From the NCBI GenBank assembly GCA_015501585.1, contig JADNRY010000360.1, forward strand, positions 1-61,651: a stretch of 61,651 nt of DNA, read 5' to 3'. The notes beneath the pieces are model-generated. The model did no database searches, was not told where the DNA came from, and saw only the letters and a program-made list of their open reading frames with translations. Of the stretch, positions 33,706-44,539 are shown one piece after another (position 1 is the first letter of the stretch; each line of letters opens with the position of its first letter). Origin of the DNA: Rhodocollybia butyracea. Taxonomy: Eukaryota > Basidiomycota > Agaricomycetes > Agaricales > Omphalotaceae. The translations under genes were made by a program, and so were the position numbers.

Positions 33706-34484
33706 TTAATGCAGTTCTCTGAGATCTCCAGAAGCAAGATCGTAAATCAATCCATGAACCAAAACCCCCCCCGCCTCCGGCTTCCACTCACTCAAGATAA
33801 CTTGTATGTTCTTCACCTGCGCCCTGATGTTTAGATCAATTAACTGGTTAACATCGGCATCTTCGTGTCCCTTAGCGATGCCAACGAGTGGGCGTAGCCA
33901 GCGATTCACAGGAGAGTCGGCGGGCAGATGAGGAACAGGGGGCCTGCCAGTCCTAGCGGCATCGAAAGCTCCGTGCACTGCTCCGCATTTACTGTGGCCA
34001 CATATTACGACTGATCAAGGACAAAAAAAATTATAAATCGGATACTAGTATGGAAAGAAAACACTTACCTGTTTTTACTTCGAGAACGTTTACAGCGAAA
34101 TCAAGGACTGCGAGCATATTGTCATCGCCGCGAAGTGCTTGGCTGATTTCAGATGAGGCTTGGAACAAGAAAATCTTTATTTACTGGCGCTCACTTTCCA
34201 ATGTTGCGATGAACAAAGATGTCGCCAGGTCGGGCAAAGGTGATGAGACTTTCCGGTGCTCGAGAGTCAGAACATCCTATCCAGAGTGTCTAGGACGAGG
34301 GAAAACAAAGACGAGATGGTAAACGGCCGGGAACAACCAAAAATGACGGATAATCTGGAATGACAATTACATGGGGAGTTTGACCTTCTGCGGATTTGGG
34401 GAAGAATTCTGGATTGAGTCGTCTAACGCCTTCTGCCCACAGGGAATTTCCACCAAGAAGTGCAGCTACTGTTGGAGTGGACAT
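33706..34484 (-). CDS. Beta-class carbonic anhydrase (4 exons)
   Basis: Exons 34484-34371, 34289-34195, 34142-34069 and 34010-33706; three introns with GT..AG keep the frame. The product is 195 residues, somewhat short for the class. It starts [20 protein letters not shown] and has [11 protein letters not shown] (zinc Cys and the Asp-Arg pair), [25 protein letters not shown] (zinc His and Cys), [11 protein letters not shown] and the end [16 protein letters not shown]. It catalyses CO2 hydration to bicarbonate; no targeting signal is seen, so probably cytosolic. It is one of the few undamaged genes of the window. Confidence 0.92.
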
Positions 34485-35394
34485 GATAGGAATGTGAGAG
34501 CAAGGTAAGAGGGCAAATGCGGTTTAAATATACCTATGGTCGTACTATCCCGCATCTATCCCATTGGTAAAAATGGCTATAGTACTTCCAATTACCACAT
34601 TACCACTGCCAAAGCCTTGATAAAATCAAGATCAGGGACAGTAAAGATGTCAGAGATACCCAGTGATAAAACTGCGGAGTTGTGATCACGGAGGGATCCT
34701 GCATATGATTGGATGGCGAGACAAGTTACATGCGAAACCTTACTTCGAGAGCATTCTACAGTGTGCAACAAACCTAATTCTGGAAGCAGCTGACCAGTAG
34801 TACTATGAATTTAGATTTGGTCACTTGCAAGGGTTGCTGCAAAACTGTAATTTTTTCCTATGGTCGCCTGCTTGGGAAATGGGCCTGGTGGTAACCGATG
34901 TGCCCCATTCAAGAACAGTCGGGGCCCCAGCTACACGTACTGCATATACTGTATATGGCCCTTGGCAAGCGTTGTAGTATCTATTTTAATGAAAATTGTC
35001 ACATGAATCAATGAATTGAGGACCTGAGGTCAAGATGCACCCTCTTAGAACTTCCCAGGGAGCTTCCTTTTCGTGTTCCAAGATGCCTGTCAAAAGACTT
35101 TACCATACAGCCAGGCCAGATAAAGATCCTGGAGATCTCAGGTTGCCGAGAAATAGGGATCGATAAATGCTGGCCTTGGTTTCGGAGGCGCATGGATCTT
35201 TGGTAGCCTGAGAGTACACGACGCGTGTTATCACTACAAGCACAAAAGAAAAGACCAATATGGAGCTTGGGCTGCAAAAACTCAGCTGTCCTTCAGAGAA
35301 TGGGATGCCTCTTTTGGTCTACTTTGCAACGAGTGGAACAGGATCGCTACATCCAAAGAGGACAACAACGATACGTTCCGGCCAGAACACTGGT
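34485..35394. other. Intergenic, no supported gene
   Basis: Upstream flank of the carbonic anhydrase gene, with only short frames. Confidence 0.5.
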
Positions 35395-35590
35395 ACTTAC
35401 CGGTACATCACGTACCTCGGTATCTGTCCAATAACTGTCTCAAACTGGAAACAAAGTCAAGGAGACGTAGTGTCCCAGGGAGTGGTTTTACGCTGCCTGT
35501 CATTAGAGATAGAACTAGATGAGTAAGAGAAAATAAAGGCGTCTATGACAGTACCCCATAGCGCTCTAGCTTGAGGAACTGAACTATATC
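35395..35590 (+). repeat. Dispersed repeat R3, copy 1
   Basis: Shares 'catcacgtacctc', 'actgtctcaaac', 'tcaaggagacgtagtgtccc', 'gggagtggttttacgctgcc' and 'catagcgctctagcttgagg' with 35890-36085 and, in part, 58540-58665. Confidence 0.75.
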
Positions 35591-35699
35591 AGATAGCTAC
35601 AGATGCCACTCAATGCAGTGAGTCCCCCGACAGCCCAACTGAGCCTGCGCACCTTGGCAGCCCAGAACAAGCCCAGAACCAAAGTGGCCTTAATTTTCA

Positions 35700-35889
35700 A
35701 GCGAGAGTTTTGCGGGGTTGGGTTTTCCGCTTGTCTAAATCTGTAGTCTTCCTCTCTAAATCTAATTGTTTCTCCTTCTCCCAGCCAGATTCCCTCTGTG
35801 TAGTCACTTTCCTTGGACGAATCCAGATCTCTAGCTCGCGTAGATTCGGCAACAGTGATAAGAGGTCTAGTACCCGACTTGGGATGTTT
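35700..35889 (-). pseudogene. F-box family fragment (copy C)
   Basis: Reads LLPNLRELEIWIRPRKVTTQ and WEKEKQLDLERKTTDLDKRK in one open frame, colinear with 37880-37740 in copy A. Flanked directly by repeat R3 at 35890. It is short, with no start or end, but it keeps the frame that copy A has lost. Confidence 0.65.
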
Positions 35890-36085
35890 CAAGCAGTGCA
35901 TCACGTACTTCAATATCTATCCAATGACTGTCCCAAATTGGAAATCAGGATGAGAGATAAGTCAAGGAGACGTCCTGTCCCAGGGAGTGGGTTTACGCTG
36001 CCTGTATTTAGAGTTACTAGAGCCGGATGACCCATAGCGCTCTAGCTTGAGGACCCGGACTATATCGGATCGAATCCTCGACAAC
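35890..36085 (+). repeat. Dispersed repeat R3, copy 2
   Basis: Second R3 copy, same orientation, about 300 bases from copy 1. Confidence 0.75.
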
Positions 36086-36356
36086 CCAACTGAGAAACAC
36101 GCATCACCTTGATAACCCGGAACCGAAGTAGCCTTCGTTTTGAAGCCAGGGTTTGGCGGGGTTTAGTGTTACAATGAAGTTTGGATCCAGCCATACTACA
36201 GGGCAGTCAGTCCTTATTATCATTTGATCGGGAGAGTGAACTGAAATCAGTCTGCGAAAGCAAGTAGTGTGAGCACGACACTCCTACAAGTTGAAATTTA
36301 AGAACTAGATAATTGCAGATCGGGGTCAAAACAAAATATACAAACAATTCCTCTCT

Positions 36357-38210
36357 CTATTTTCTAGCTACCTCATGAGCACATCTGGGAGAATGTGGGA
36401 TACAGAAGAAGTCGTTACGATTCAGAGAGTCCGATTGTCCAGCTAGACATAACACAGGTGTCTGTAGTGCGGGTTGCGCAGAGTTGGGGCCGATCCACTG
36501 GGATAACTCGGCTTCATCTACGATTTCGACCAGACTTTCAAGCGGATTCAGATTCGGACCTGAGTCCAGTGAGCTTAGATCCTCCTCCGTCTCGGACAGA
36601 GTAGCGAATCTCATCACTCTCATTCCGCTTCCATTCCCGTCATCTTCGTGTGCTCCATTCCGTGCCCTTGCGTGTTTCGCAGCGACTCGCCACCTATCGC
36701 GAATCCGTTCACGTGCTTTACCCAGTTGAGCGAGACCTTGAGACCACCCAAGAGTCCATTGGTCGTTGATGGTTTTGAGGAGGAGGGCGTGATGGGCGTT
36801 GAGTGTATGGGAACTCGGAGGAGGCTGTAGAACTGGGACGGGGATGGTTAACGATGTACAGAGGGAGCGAAGGGTGGGTGTTGGTGGGATGATTCGTATG
36901 TTACTTTCTCCAATCGTACCCGTACCTGCCAAAGTTTGCGCCTGGACCTGCTTCTCCCTGTTTCGTGCCTTGCTGACCCCGGCAGTAGCGAGTCCAAGAG
37001 CGAGAGTACGGTATTCTGCCGCGTATGCGAGGATGCCGTTGGGGATAGTCGCGTACTCAGCACTAACGACATCTGCCTCGATCCCGAAAACATTGCCATG
37101 CGTGGGTAAGACAGGTATCAGACCGTTTGGTCCACATTCGTTGAGGATAAGATGTGAGAGGAAAGGGTGGGCAGTGAGGATTTGGGCTAAGTGTTCCATA
37201 GTTTTTGTAGAAGATGCGGAGACAATGGCTGTTGAGAGGTCAACGGTTGTGAGGTTCACAGATGTTCTTCCCAGCGTTAGAATCCGACTCAAACTCGCCA
37301 GAGTCTTTACTGGTAAATAAATACGGAGAGCTCGAAGTGATGAATGGAAGAACGGAGAGTGAAGAAGCGCCGGGAGAGTAGATTCGAGATGGAAAAAGAT
37401 TAGTGGTTGTGCAAAAGCCAAGTTCACGTAGGGATCCTGTACAATTGAAAGCATCGTGATACCACCGTTGGTAGATTTCGGAGCAGGCCACCGCGTAACC
37501 GCGTCGAGGATGGGGTCAAAGTAAGATCCACTGAGGAATTGATGGTAAGTTGCTATTTGGACGCTGTAGAGAATATTATAATTAGCTCAGATAACTCGGC
37601 GTTGAAGCCACTCACTATGGCCGAAACCTCAATGATAACGAATGGAGACTTGAATTCTGTACACAAATCAAGTGTCGTCCAGGCTTGTCAATACTGAACA
37701 ATTCTTCTAGATCCTCGGGCTCGAAGCTTTTCCGTTCGTCTAGATCTGTAATCTCCCTCTCCAAAACTAATTGCTTCTCCTTCTCCCAATTCCTAGTACG
37801 AATTCCCTCCGTGTAGTCCCTTTCCTTGGGCCAATCCAGATTTCCAGCTCGCGTAGATTCGGTAAGAGCGACAAGAGGTCTAGTACCAGACTTGCGTTGG
37901 TGTTGAATGTTTCGAGGGAGAAGGATTGGATATATGATGAGAGAGAGGTGTAGTGGGCTTCTTCTTTTTCGCTCGGGCTTTTATATCGCTGATTTATCTC
38001 AATAGTATCCCTCTTCATCCTCTCCAACAGCTCTTCAACCTGTCCAGGTCTCCGAATTCGAATATTGCGAAATAACTCATACCGGGGGATAGCGGAATAT
38101 GGAATAGCACGGGTAAGCGCTAGAATCATTTGGTGGGCCGCGTGGACGTCGAGCTGAGCGATGATGCAAGAGTAGATTTCTGCAGGGAGAGAGTCGAACG
38201 AAAGAGTCAT
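36357..38210 (-). pseudogene. F-box/LRR-like protein, near complete (copy A)
   Basis: ATG 38210: MTLSFDSLPAEIYSCIIAQL, an F-box-like start. Exon 1 runs to 37616 and ends SLRFRP; intron 37615-37564 (GTGAGT...TACAG); exon 2 is 37563-36357, starting VQIATYHQFLSGSYFDPIL and continuing through FAQPLIFFHLES, RIIPPTPTLRSL and GMRVMRFATL. This pattern is shared by many agaricomycete F-box proteins, which recruit substrates to SCF ubiquitin ligases; the substrate is unknown. Within exon 1 the frame slips between IWIGPRKGTTRREF and WEKEKQLVLEREI, near 37795: compared with copy C there are eight extra bases, part of a GGAATT-CGTACTA-GGAATT repeat. Without that insertion it would encode about 600 residues. 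Confidence 0.7.
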
Positions 38211-38261
38211 GGCCGTGTTTACCCGGGGTACCCGGTGTCCCGCGCCGATCAAGCGCCCGTT

Positions 38262-38286
38262 ACTTTTCTTTTTTTTTTTTTTTTTT
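38262..38286 (+). repeat. Poly-T tract
   Basis: A run of T broken only by one C, 50 bases upstream (minus strand) of the F-box gene start. On the minus strand it is a poly-A. Confidence 0.9.
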
Positions 38287-38741
38287 GGAACGTTGCCTGC
38301 GTCGCTATAACGTCAGAGCACCATCCGTGGACGACAAGGTCGTCCCCTTCCGGCCGTTAGAATTTGCAAGGCACTAGGCCGAGCGACTTTTTGGAAAATC
38401 AAACCCCTGAGGAAATGCTTTACGCACAGGCATCTGAATGATGCCCCGTGTGGGACTACGCGCTGGGTCTCTCCCCTCATCACCTAATAAGTTAGCATAA
38501 ACACCGTTACTTTTCTTGATCGTTCGTGATTTTTCTTTTCACGGTTTTTCTTTTCACGAACCTGCTTTTCACTCGTCTAGCTTGCGAGACTGAATAAAGG
38601 TATGGATTCTGAACATTCTGAGCGCTGAACATCCTACCATACCTATATGCTCATATCTATCTACAGCTTGATTGGTCCGTGTATGGATATTACACCTTTT
38701 GCTTATGCACAAAAAGCCAGCGCAGATTAGCGAGCCTTGAG

Positions 38742-39087
38742 ATGAAGCCGAAAGGTACAGGACAACAAACGAGCACAGTCTTGATTTGCCCCACCTGCAA
38801 CTTACGAACACAATCAGGTATGTGTGGATCATACTTTTTGTTACATTTCAGCTGTAGGCTGCAAACTCCCGGTCGCATCTCTAATCGCTACGATCTCGCG
38901 CAAATCGAGAAAAGCCTCAGTATTAGTGACTGTCTAGTTCAACCTGAGGCCTGATGATCCACTGTACACGTGCATCGGCTGTATGAACTCAACGACTATC
39001 TTCGATGGCCGAACTGAGCTGCCTGATTCCATCTCACGCCTGGACGCTATCACCTCCGATATTCTGGCCGAGCTGCAGAGAAGCTAG
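38742..39087 (+). pseudogene. Possible small CxxC gene remnant
   Basis: MKPKGTGQQTSTVLICPTC opens at 38742, an intron-like GTATGT...TTTCAG follows (38818-38851), then ISNRYDLAQIEKSLSISD and, after a frame change, RPDDPLYTCIGCMNSTTIFD and AELQRS before TAG. Two CxxC pairs suggest a metal-binding knuckle. Unrecognised and uncertain. Confidence 0.3.
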
Positions 39088-39469
39088 GCTCTTCATCTTC
39101 TTTGTCATAACGACGGAACTCTCAACTATACTACCTTCGAAATCCTGCGGCTTACTCTGATGATATGGACGAATATCAATTGTTTTCTATTACACATGCC
39201 TCTTTCTTGAGACATTGTTTCCCTAAATCTATCTTGAAGTCACAACCCTTATCGTTAACATCATCAGTGTCTCTGTGTCGCTGTCTACAATGATATACGT
39301 TTCAACTGCGGCATATATGGGGAGGCCCATGTCTTGTGTTACTCCCTTTTTCGTCACTCACATTCTACCCCCTGGTCCCCTTCTCTTCAAACTTTTCCTT
39401 CTGTAACAAGAGTACATTAAATTAAAGCCCTCATCGCCCACGTCCTACGTCAAATTCGACGGGATCCTC

Positions 39470-40083
39470 CATAAACGCTGCTATGGTTCTAACTTCTGTC
39501 ATTGATGGAGATATGGCTGCTGATTAGAGAGTTCATTTCATGGAGGGCGTGGCGATATTACCATTAAATCTGTAAGAGTATATTGAAGCAACGGCGTGAC
39601 TGAGGACTGATTGTTTCTCACAGGGTACCTCCGACTTCATGTCTAACCAGCTGTTGGACCCTTTCCGTGGCAAGGGGCATATTCATTCTCCCCTTGACGA
39701 CTATCGCTCGCTCTTTTATGTTGCCCAATGGGCGTGTGTTTTCCATGAGTTGTCTTTGGAGGACAAACCCAGCGATCCTGATCACATTCGAGATCTACGC
39801 GCTGATCTTTCTAGACATTATAAGACCCGATCATACACGACGCATATCGTTGCAACTGCAGGGATGGAAAAATATGAATATGGACCTTGGGTGGCAAAAT
39901 CAGCGTCGTTCTTCAGCGCATGGGACTACTCTCTTAATCTAACTCGTGCAAAGTGGATACGCATTGCTGAGTCCAAAGGCCACAACAAGAAAACATTTCG
40001 GTAGTGTGCAGACCTTGGACTGCTATCTTTCTTGCGACTCGCAAAAAAACATAAAAAAAAATTATTTAGGCAATATTTAGTGT
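39470..40083 (+). pseudogene. FunK1 kinase C-terminal relic
   Basis: Colinear with 46262-46852 of the intact FunK1 gene. It has VIDGDMAAD (DFG-equivalent region) followed by TAG, then frame loss, a conserved intron acceptor before GTSDFMSNQLLDPF, then IHSPLDDYRSLFYVAQWACV and AKWIRIAESKGHNKKTFR, where a CAG of the intact gene is TAG here, and CADLGLLSFLRLAKKHKK. The catalytic half is missing. The upstream 39100-39470 shares segments with 43640-43925. Confidence 0.8.
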
Positions 40084-40412
40084 AACTTATACCATTTTTT
40101 TTAACTTAAACCGTGCATATTTATTATTGATTTTAACCTTGACCCAGTTACTAGTAGAGGTCGCTCTGGGTCCATCCACTACCACTAGATCCAACTCTGA
40201 GTCTGATACAGGTAACAGTATACCTATCCCATTTGGCAATGGAAACAATCTCTGGTTAGGTCAGTAGGTTGATACAATCTTTTGTCTCTCTGGTCTCTCA
40301 TGGTGTTGGCTTTGGAAAACTATATTACATTTGTCAAATCTACGTTCAAAATCTTGCTCGCTCTTCATCGAGAGATTCAAGTCACATCCCTTGTCCTTTC
40401 CAGGTTTCTGAC

Positions 40413-41141
40413 TCAGTACTGCACCGACAACATATCTTGGACCATGCCGAGGATTTGGGAGAATAGAGTCGAGGGCACATTTTCGGTTGAGGTTGTAGTA
40501 GTTATCGGAGTAGTTGCAGGAGTAGGAGTCCTAGCAGTAGCAGTACGAATCGATTGCCTATGTTGGTGTACAGGCCTATGGATATATATATTGATGGTTT
40601 GGTTAGTAGCAAATCGCGTTAAGACTTGAAGACACAAGTCCCACTCACCGAGGTCGAGCAACCACCATCCCAGATGCGAAATAGAGCAGTGTAATAAATC
40701 CTATGGAGAACCCTTCGTCGATGGTGACCAGAGTGATGATATCTTTTATACGGTCCGAGGCCGAGTCGGAGCCATTGTGGCAAGCACTGCTTGGAAGATG
40801 AACATGCCGAGACGATCTGGAGAACAAAGCATATGCATTATGGTGATCAGCACTTGGTTGAGGAAGAAGAAAAAAAGTAGATACCCACAACCACAAATAG
40901 AAACCACAATTCCAAAATGATATATCCGTTTTTTGAAAAATTGATATGTGAACCATCCAGTGAGGAAAAGGTATGCCACCGCAAAGATTGTGGAGGCTAC
41001 GAAGAAGAATCGGTCAATCCCCAGTTCGGAAGCGGTAGAAACACTTGTTGCAGTGGTGGGTGCAGGTGTAGGTGTACTATTAGGGACTCGGATAGCTCGA
41101 AGTTGAAATGCAATATCTGTGATTGTTGGTATTGGCGGCAT
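40413..41141 (-). CDS. Multi-pass membrane protein, possibly frameshifted
   Basis: ATG 41141: MPPIPTITDIAFQLRAIRVP, a Thr/Pro/Ala linker, then hydrophobic segments FFFVASTIFAVAYLFLTGWF and VVSICGCGYLLFFFFLNQVL. A later exon reads DRIKDIITLVTIDEGFSIGF and ITLLYFASG. A GTGAGT...CCATAG intron (about 40650-40580) leads to a Thr-rich tail ending QILGMVQDMLSVQY. Between MFIFQAVLATMAP and SDSASDRIKD (about 40790-40755) the frame changes and no good intron fits, so either an indel or an unseen splice is present. Looks like an agaricomycete-specific membrane protein of unknown role with at least three transmembrane helices. Confidence 0.5.
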
Positions 41142-42199
41142 GGGATTTTTGTGCAGTCGATCTGCATCGGTGCTTGTGGAGAAAACACGAAAGATCGACG
41201 TAAATCACTTATATACAGACTTACAAGTGGTAATAAGGGTTGCCTCGGGGCCCGGGTAGGCATATTTGAGTATTTGTACCTGCTAAAAGCAGCCAGCTAC
41301 AGCTTAATGCTGTTGTATACTCACTTAACGCCCAAGTAAAGGTACTTACGACTGGCAGACTGCATATTTAATATGATTATCAATCAGCCACGGCTTGATA
41401 TGCAAAAAACGAGATTTAGAACTTACGAGCATGTTGAGAACTCAGTAGAAAGCTGTTAGATCACTGTATCATGACGGTCATGGGAGTTGAACGGGTAAGG
41501 TATGGCTCGGAGTCAGTAGCACCAGGCTAGAGTGATGGAGCTGTTTTGCAGGCTTGCAGCCTATCATCTTGATAGAGTCAGATGGGGACAGTAGGGGACT
41601 GAATATAACTTACATGTAACTGCAGGCTAGAGGAGAGTTGGAGTCTTTCGGACGTAGTAGAGGTAGTGCTTGTTGATGCACTGGCAGGAGTCTCCATAAC
41701 ATTCTTTGATGGATTCTGGAGTTGATGTGCAGCAACGTGCAGTATGAAGAAAGCGTGAGAGAGAGTTTTCCCAAGTCATTCATATGTGTACATCTTGTAC
41801 AGTAATTGCCATCGTTGCGCAGCTTCTTGAAGTTGAGCACACAGCTTGAAGTTGTGGCATATGGACATTTTTTTGTCCGAGGTACGTCTATGTATGATCC
41901 ATATGGTCGGTCAGTCACTGCTATGCATATGAGTAGAAAGTGTTGATATAGATCTTATGCAAACTATAAGTTGTTACCTAAATGAATGGGAAAAAAACAA
42001 CGGATATTACGCGCAGCATATCAAGAAGTGTTTGCGTTCGCCACGGAGGCGTGCTCCCGCCAGATCTCTGGGCTCACCCGAAGTAACAGCAATCAATTAC
42101 AACAATCGGGACAGAGTGAACGTGTAAATACTCACGTTGGGCATGGATAGTAGCCAAGTTGGTGTCCTCGTGTCCTCAAATAGAGAGACAAGGTAGGCA
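41142..42199. other. No confident gene
   Basis: A Cys-containing frame on the minus strand at 41918-41610 (KKCPYATTSSCVLNFKKLRN) could be an exon of a small cysteine-rich protein, but no complete model emerges. 42000-42199 is homologous to 59300-59500 (flank of F-box copies B and D). Confidence 0.35.
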
Positions 42200-43157
42200 T
42201 CAGAAAACGAACTGGAGGCGAGGGTTAGTTGACGAGGTATGTGTATCAGCGCCTTTGATCAAAAGAGCAAAAATGAACAAACAAACCTTGCTAGTGATAG
42301 CTAGTGACCAGTGAAGATTTGCTCTAGTGATTCCATAGCCGTTGTAGGCGACGTGGACACAGTAATGGCTGTGGCGAGGTCGACGAGCACGAGGTTCACA
42401 AACTTTGTTAAGACCCGACTCAATTTCGTCAGCATTCAAACCGGTAAACAAAGACGGAGAGATCGAAGCAAGGAAGGAAAGAACAGAGGGTGAAGAAGCG
42501 GTGGAGAGTAGATACCACCGTCCTAGGTTTTGGAACCCACCACGTAAACCCATCGAGGACGGGGTCAAAGTAAGATCCTGGGGAATTGGTGATGTTTCGC
42601 TGTTTGGACGCTCTAGACAATATTAGCTCAAATAACTCGGCAACTTACTGTCAATGATAACGAACACTTGAAGCTTTTCCGCTCATCCAAATCCGTAGTC
42701 TTCCTCTCCAAATCTAATTGCTTCTCTTCTAGTACCGAATTCCTTCCGTGTACTTGCAATCCTTGGACCAATCCAGATTCTAGCTCACGTAGATTCGGCA
42801 AAAGTGATGAGAGGTCTAGTACCAGACTTGCGTTGGCATTGTATGTTTCGAGGGAGAAGGATTGGATATATGACGATAGAGAGGTGTAGTGAGCTTTTTA
42901 TTTTTCACTCGGGCTTTTATACTGCCGATTTAGATCAATCATATCCCCTTTTACCCTCTCCAGCAGCTCTTCAACCTGTCCAGGTTCCGAATCCGAATAA
43001 TGCGAAATAGCTCATATCGGGGGACAGCGGAATACGGGATAGCACAGGGAAGCGATAGGATTGTTTGGTGGGCCGCGTTGACGTCGAGCCGAGCGATGTC
43101 GATGATGCAGGAGTAGATTTCTGTAGGGAGGGAGTCGAACGAACGGAATAGTCATGG
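42200..43157 (-). pseudogene. F-box family relic (copy B)
   Basis: Start region at about 43155 (sequence parallel to MTLSFDSLPAEIYSCII of copy A) and blocks corresponding to ERMKRDTIEIN, SYIQSFSLETF, LVLDLSSLLPNLRELE, EEKQLDLERKTTDLDERK and VLTKLSRVLTKFVNLVLVDL are recognisable in several frames. Stops and indels break it. Homology with copy D continues into the non-coding 3' flank. Confidence 0.7.
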
Positions 43158-44539
43158 CCGTAATTTGTTGCGTGGGACCCGGTGTACCGTGCCGGTCAAG
43201 CGCTGGTTATTTTCTTGTTTGTTCTTCGCCACCAGCTCGTGTCCAATCTAAAACGATCTCCTCACCTGTCCTCACCAGCACCCATTATACAGCCCTCACC
43301 ATGTTCCTTGGATGATAGTGAAATGAAATGGAAGGTGAATAGAACGAGAAGGAGATGGGAATGGGCGGATTCGTGAGTCACAGCGTTTTCTCGCTTCTCT
43401 GAAGCTTGACCCGTAGAACATCGGAGGTCTAGGCAGAGATGGGAATGAAAAACATGACGACGATGCTGGAAATCGAGCATCTCAGCTCAGTATCGAGGAT
43501 ATTTCGTACCGAGCACTTTGGTCTTTCCGCCGGGAGTGGCCAAGGTGCGAAAGGAGGGAAATTGGAGGGATGCACCGATGATTTTATACAGGCGATGCAA
43601 CACCACCAGACAACAATGGACTAGGATTGACTTGACAAGTGCACTCTATGCTAACTTCGAAATCCTGCGGCTGCCCCTGAAGGTACAGTGTTCTCGTATC
43701 AAAGGTTATATCATTGGTTTCTATCAAATGCTACCCGTCGTTTCCATAAATCAAACATACTTTCGTGGTGAGTCCCGCGCCTTGTGCTACTCTTCTTCTC
43801 TTCGCTCACAGTCTACCCCCTCGTCCCCTCATTTCTCTTTAAAATTTTCCTCCGTAGCCCAGGAGTAAACGGAGAATCATGGTCCTCGTCTTCCCATGTC
43901 CTACGCCACACTCGGCAGATGGTTCATTCGGTTTGGATTGGGATGGAGCATCATACAGCAAATAGCTCGGCGAAGGTTATGTTTAAAAAGAGAGCTGAAG
44001 TCTAAACATCCTCTGGTTGCATTTTTGTGTTATATTATCAATTCCATTCAGTCGTGGGTTTGTCGGGTCTGTGTTTGACGATTGAAGTTACTTCACTGTG
44101 AAAATTTGAGCTTGCCGTGTGTCTTTTCGATGTAAACTCACGGCTGTTGAGTCGTTTTCAGTATCACGGCTTGCTCATGCTCGTACTGACCCAGATGCAC
44201 CATAGCTTTCTATCAAGGATAGTACCCACGCCGTCGTGAATCTCGCTTCCTTCTCTCACCCTAAACCTAATGCAACAGTTGCTGGTAGACCAATCTTAAA
44301 GCTTGAAGTATCCTACACGCTACCGTGAAAGTAAGGTGACATTCACGTGCTCCAGCTTGTTATGCAATATGCTGCTGCATGTGAAACTTTCATCTCTCAT
44401 GTTCCTCATACGCAACCAGGTCCACCACCTCAGCGTCTACCCGCATCTCACCTCCGTATGGCGTGACGCCTACCGCAGACCTGGAAAGCCGTCGTACTGG
44501 CGTGTCAGCGTTTCTTGTCAGACCCCTTTGGGCCAGCGC
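43158..44539. other. Intergenic with a duplicated segment
   Basis: 43640-43925 resembles 39110-39460: both have 'ttcgaaatcctgcgg', 'ttgtgctactcttcttctc'-like and 'tctaccccctcgtcccct'-like phrases. No supported gene; open frames here are short. The upstream in-frame extension of the FunK1 gene (from TTG 44303) lies at the right edge. Confidence 0.5.

Noticed and set aside
36799..37320. 173-codon plus-strand frame
   Set aside because: Antisense shadow of the F-box exon, which has family motifs on the minus strand.
41610..41918. CFEM or hydrophobin-type secreted cysteine-rich protein
   Set aside because: Cysteine spacing does not fit either pattern and no signal peptide or full model could be built.
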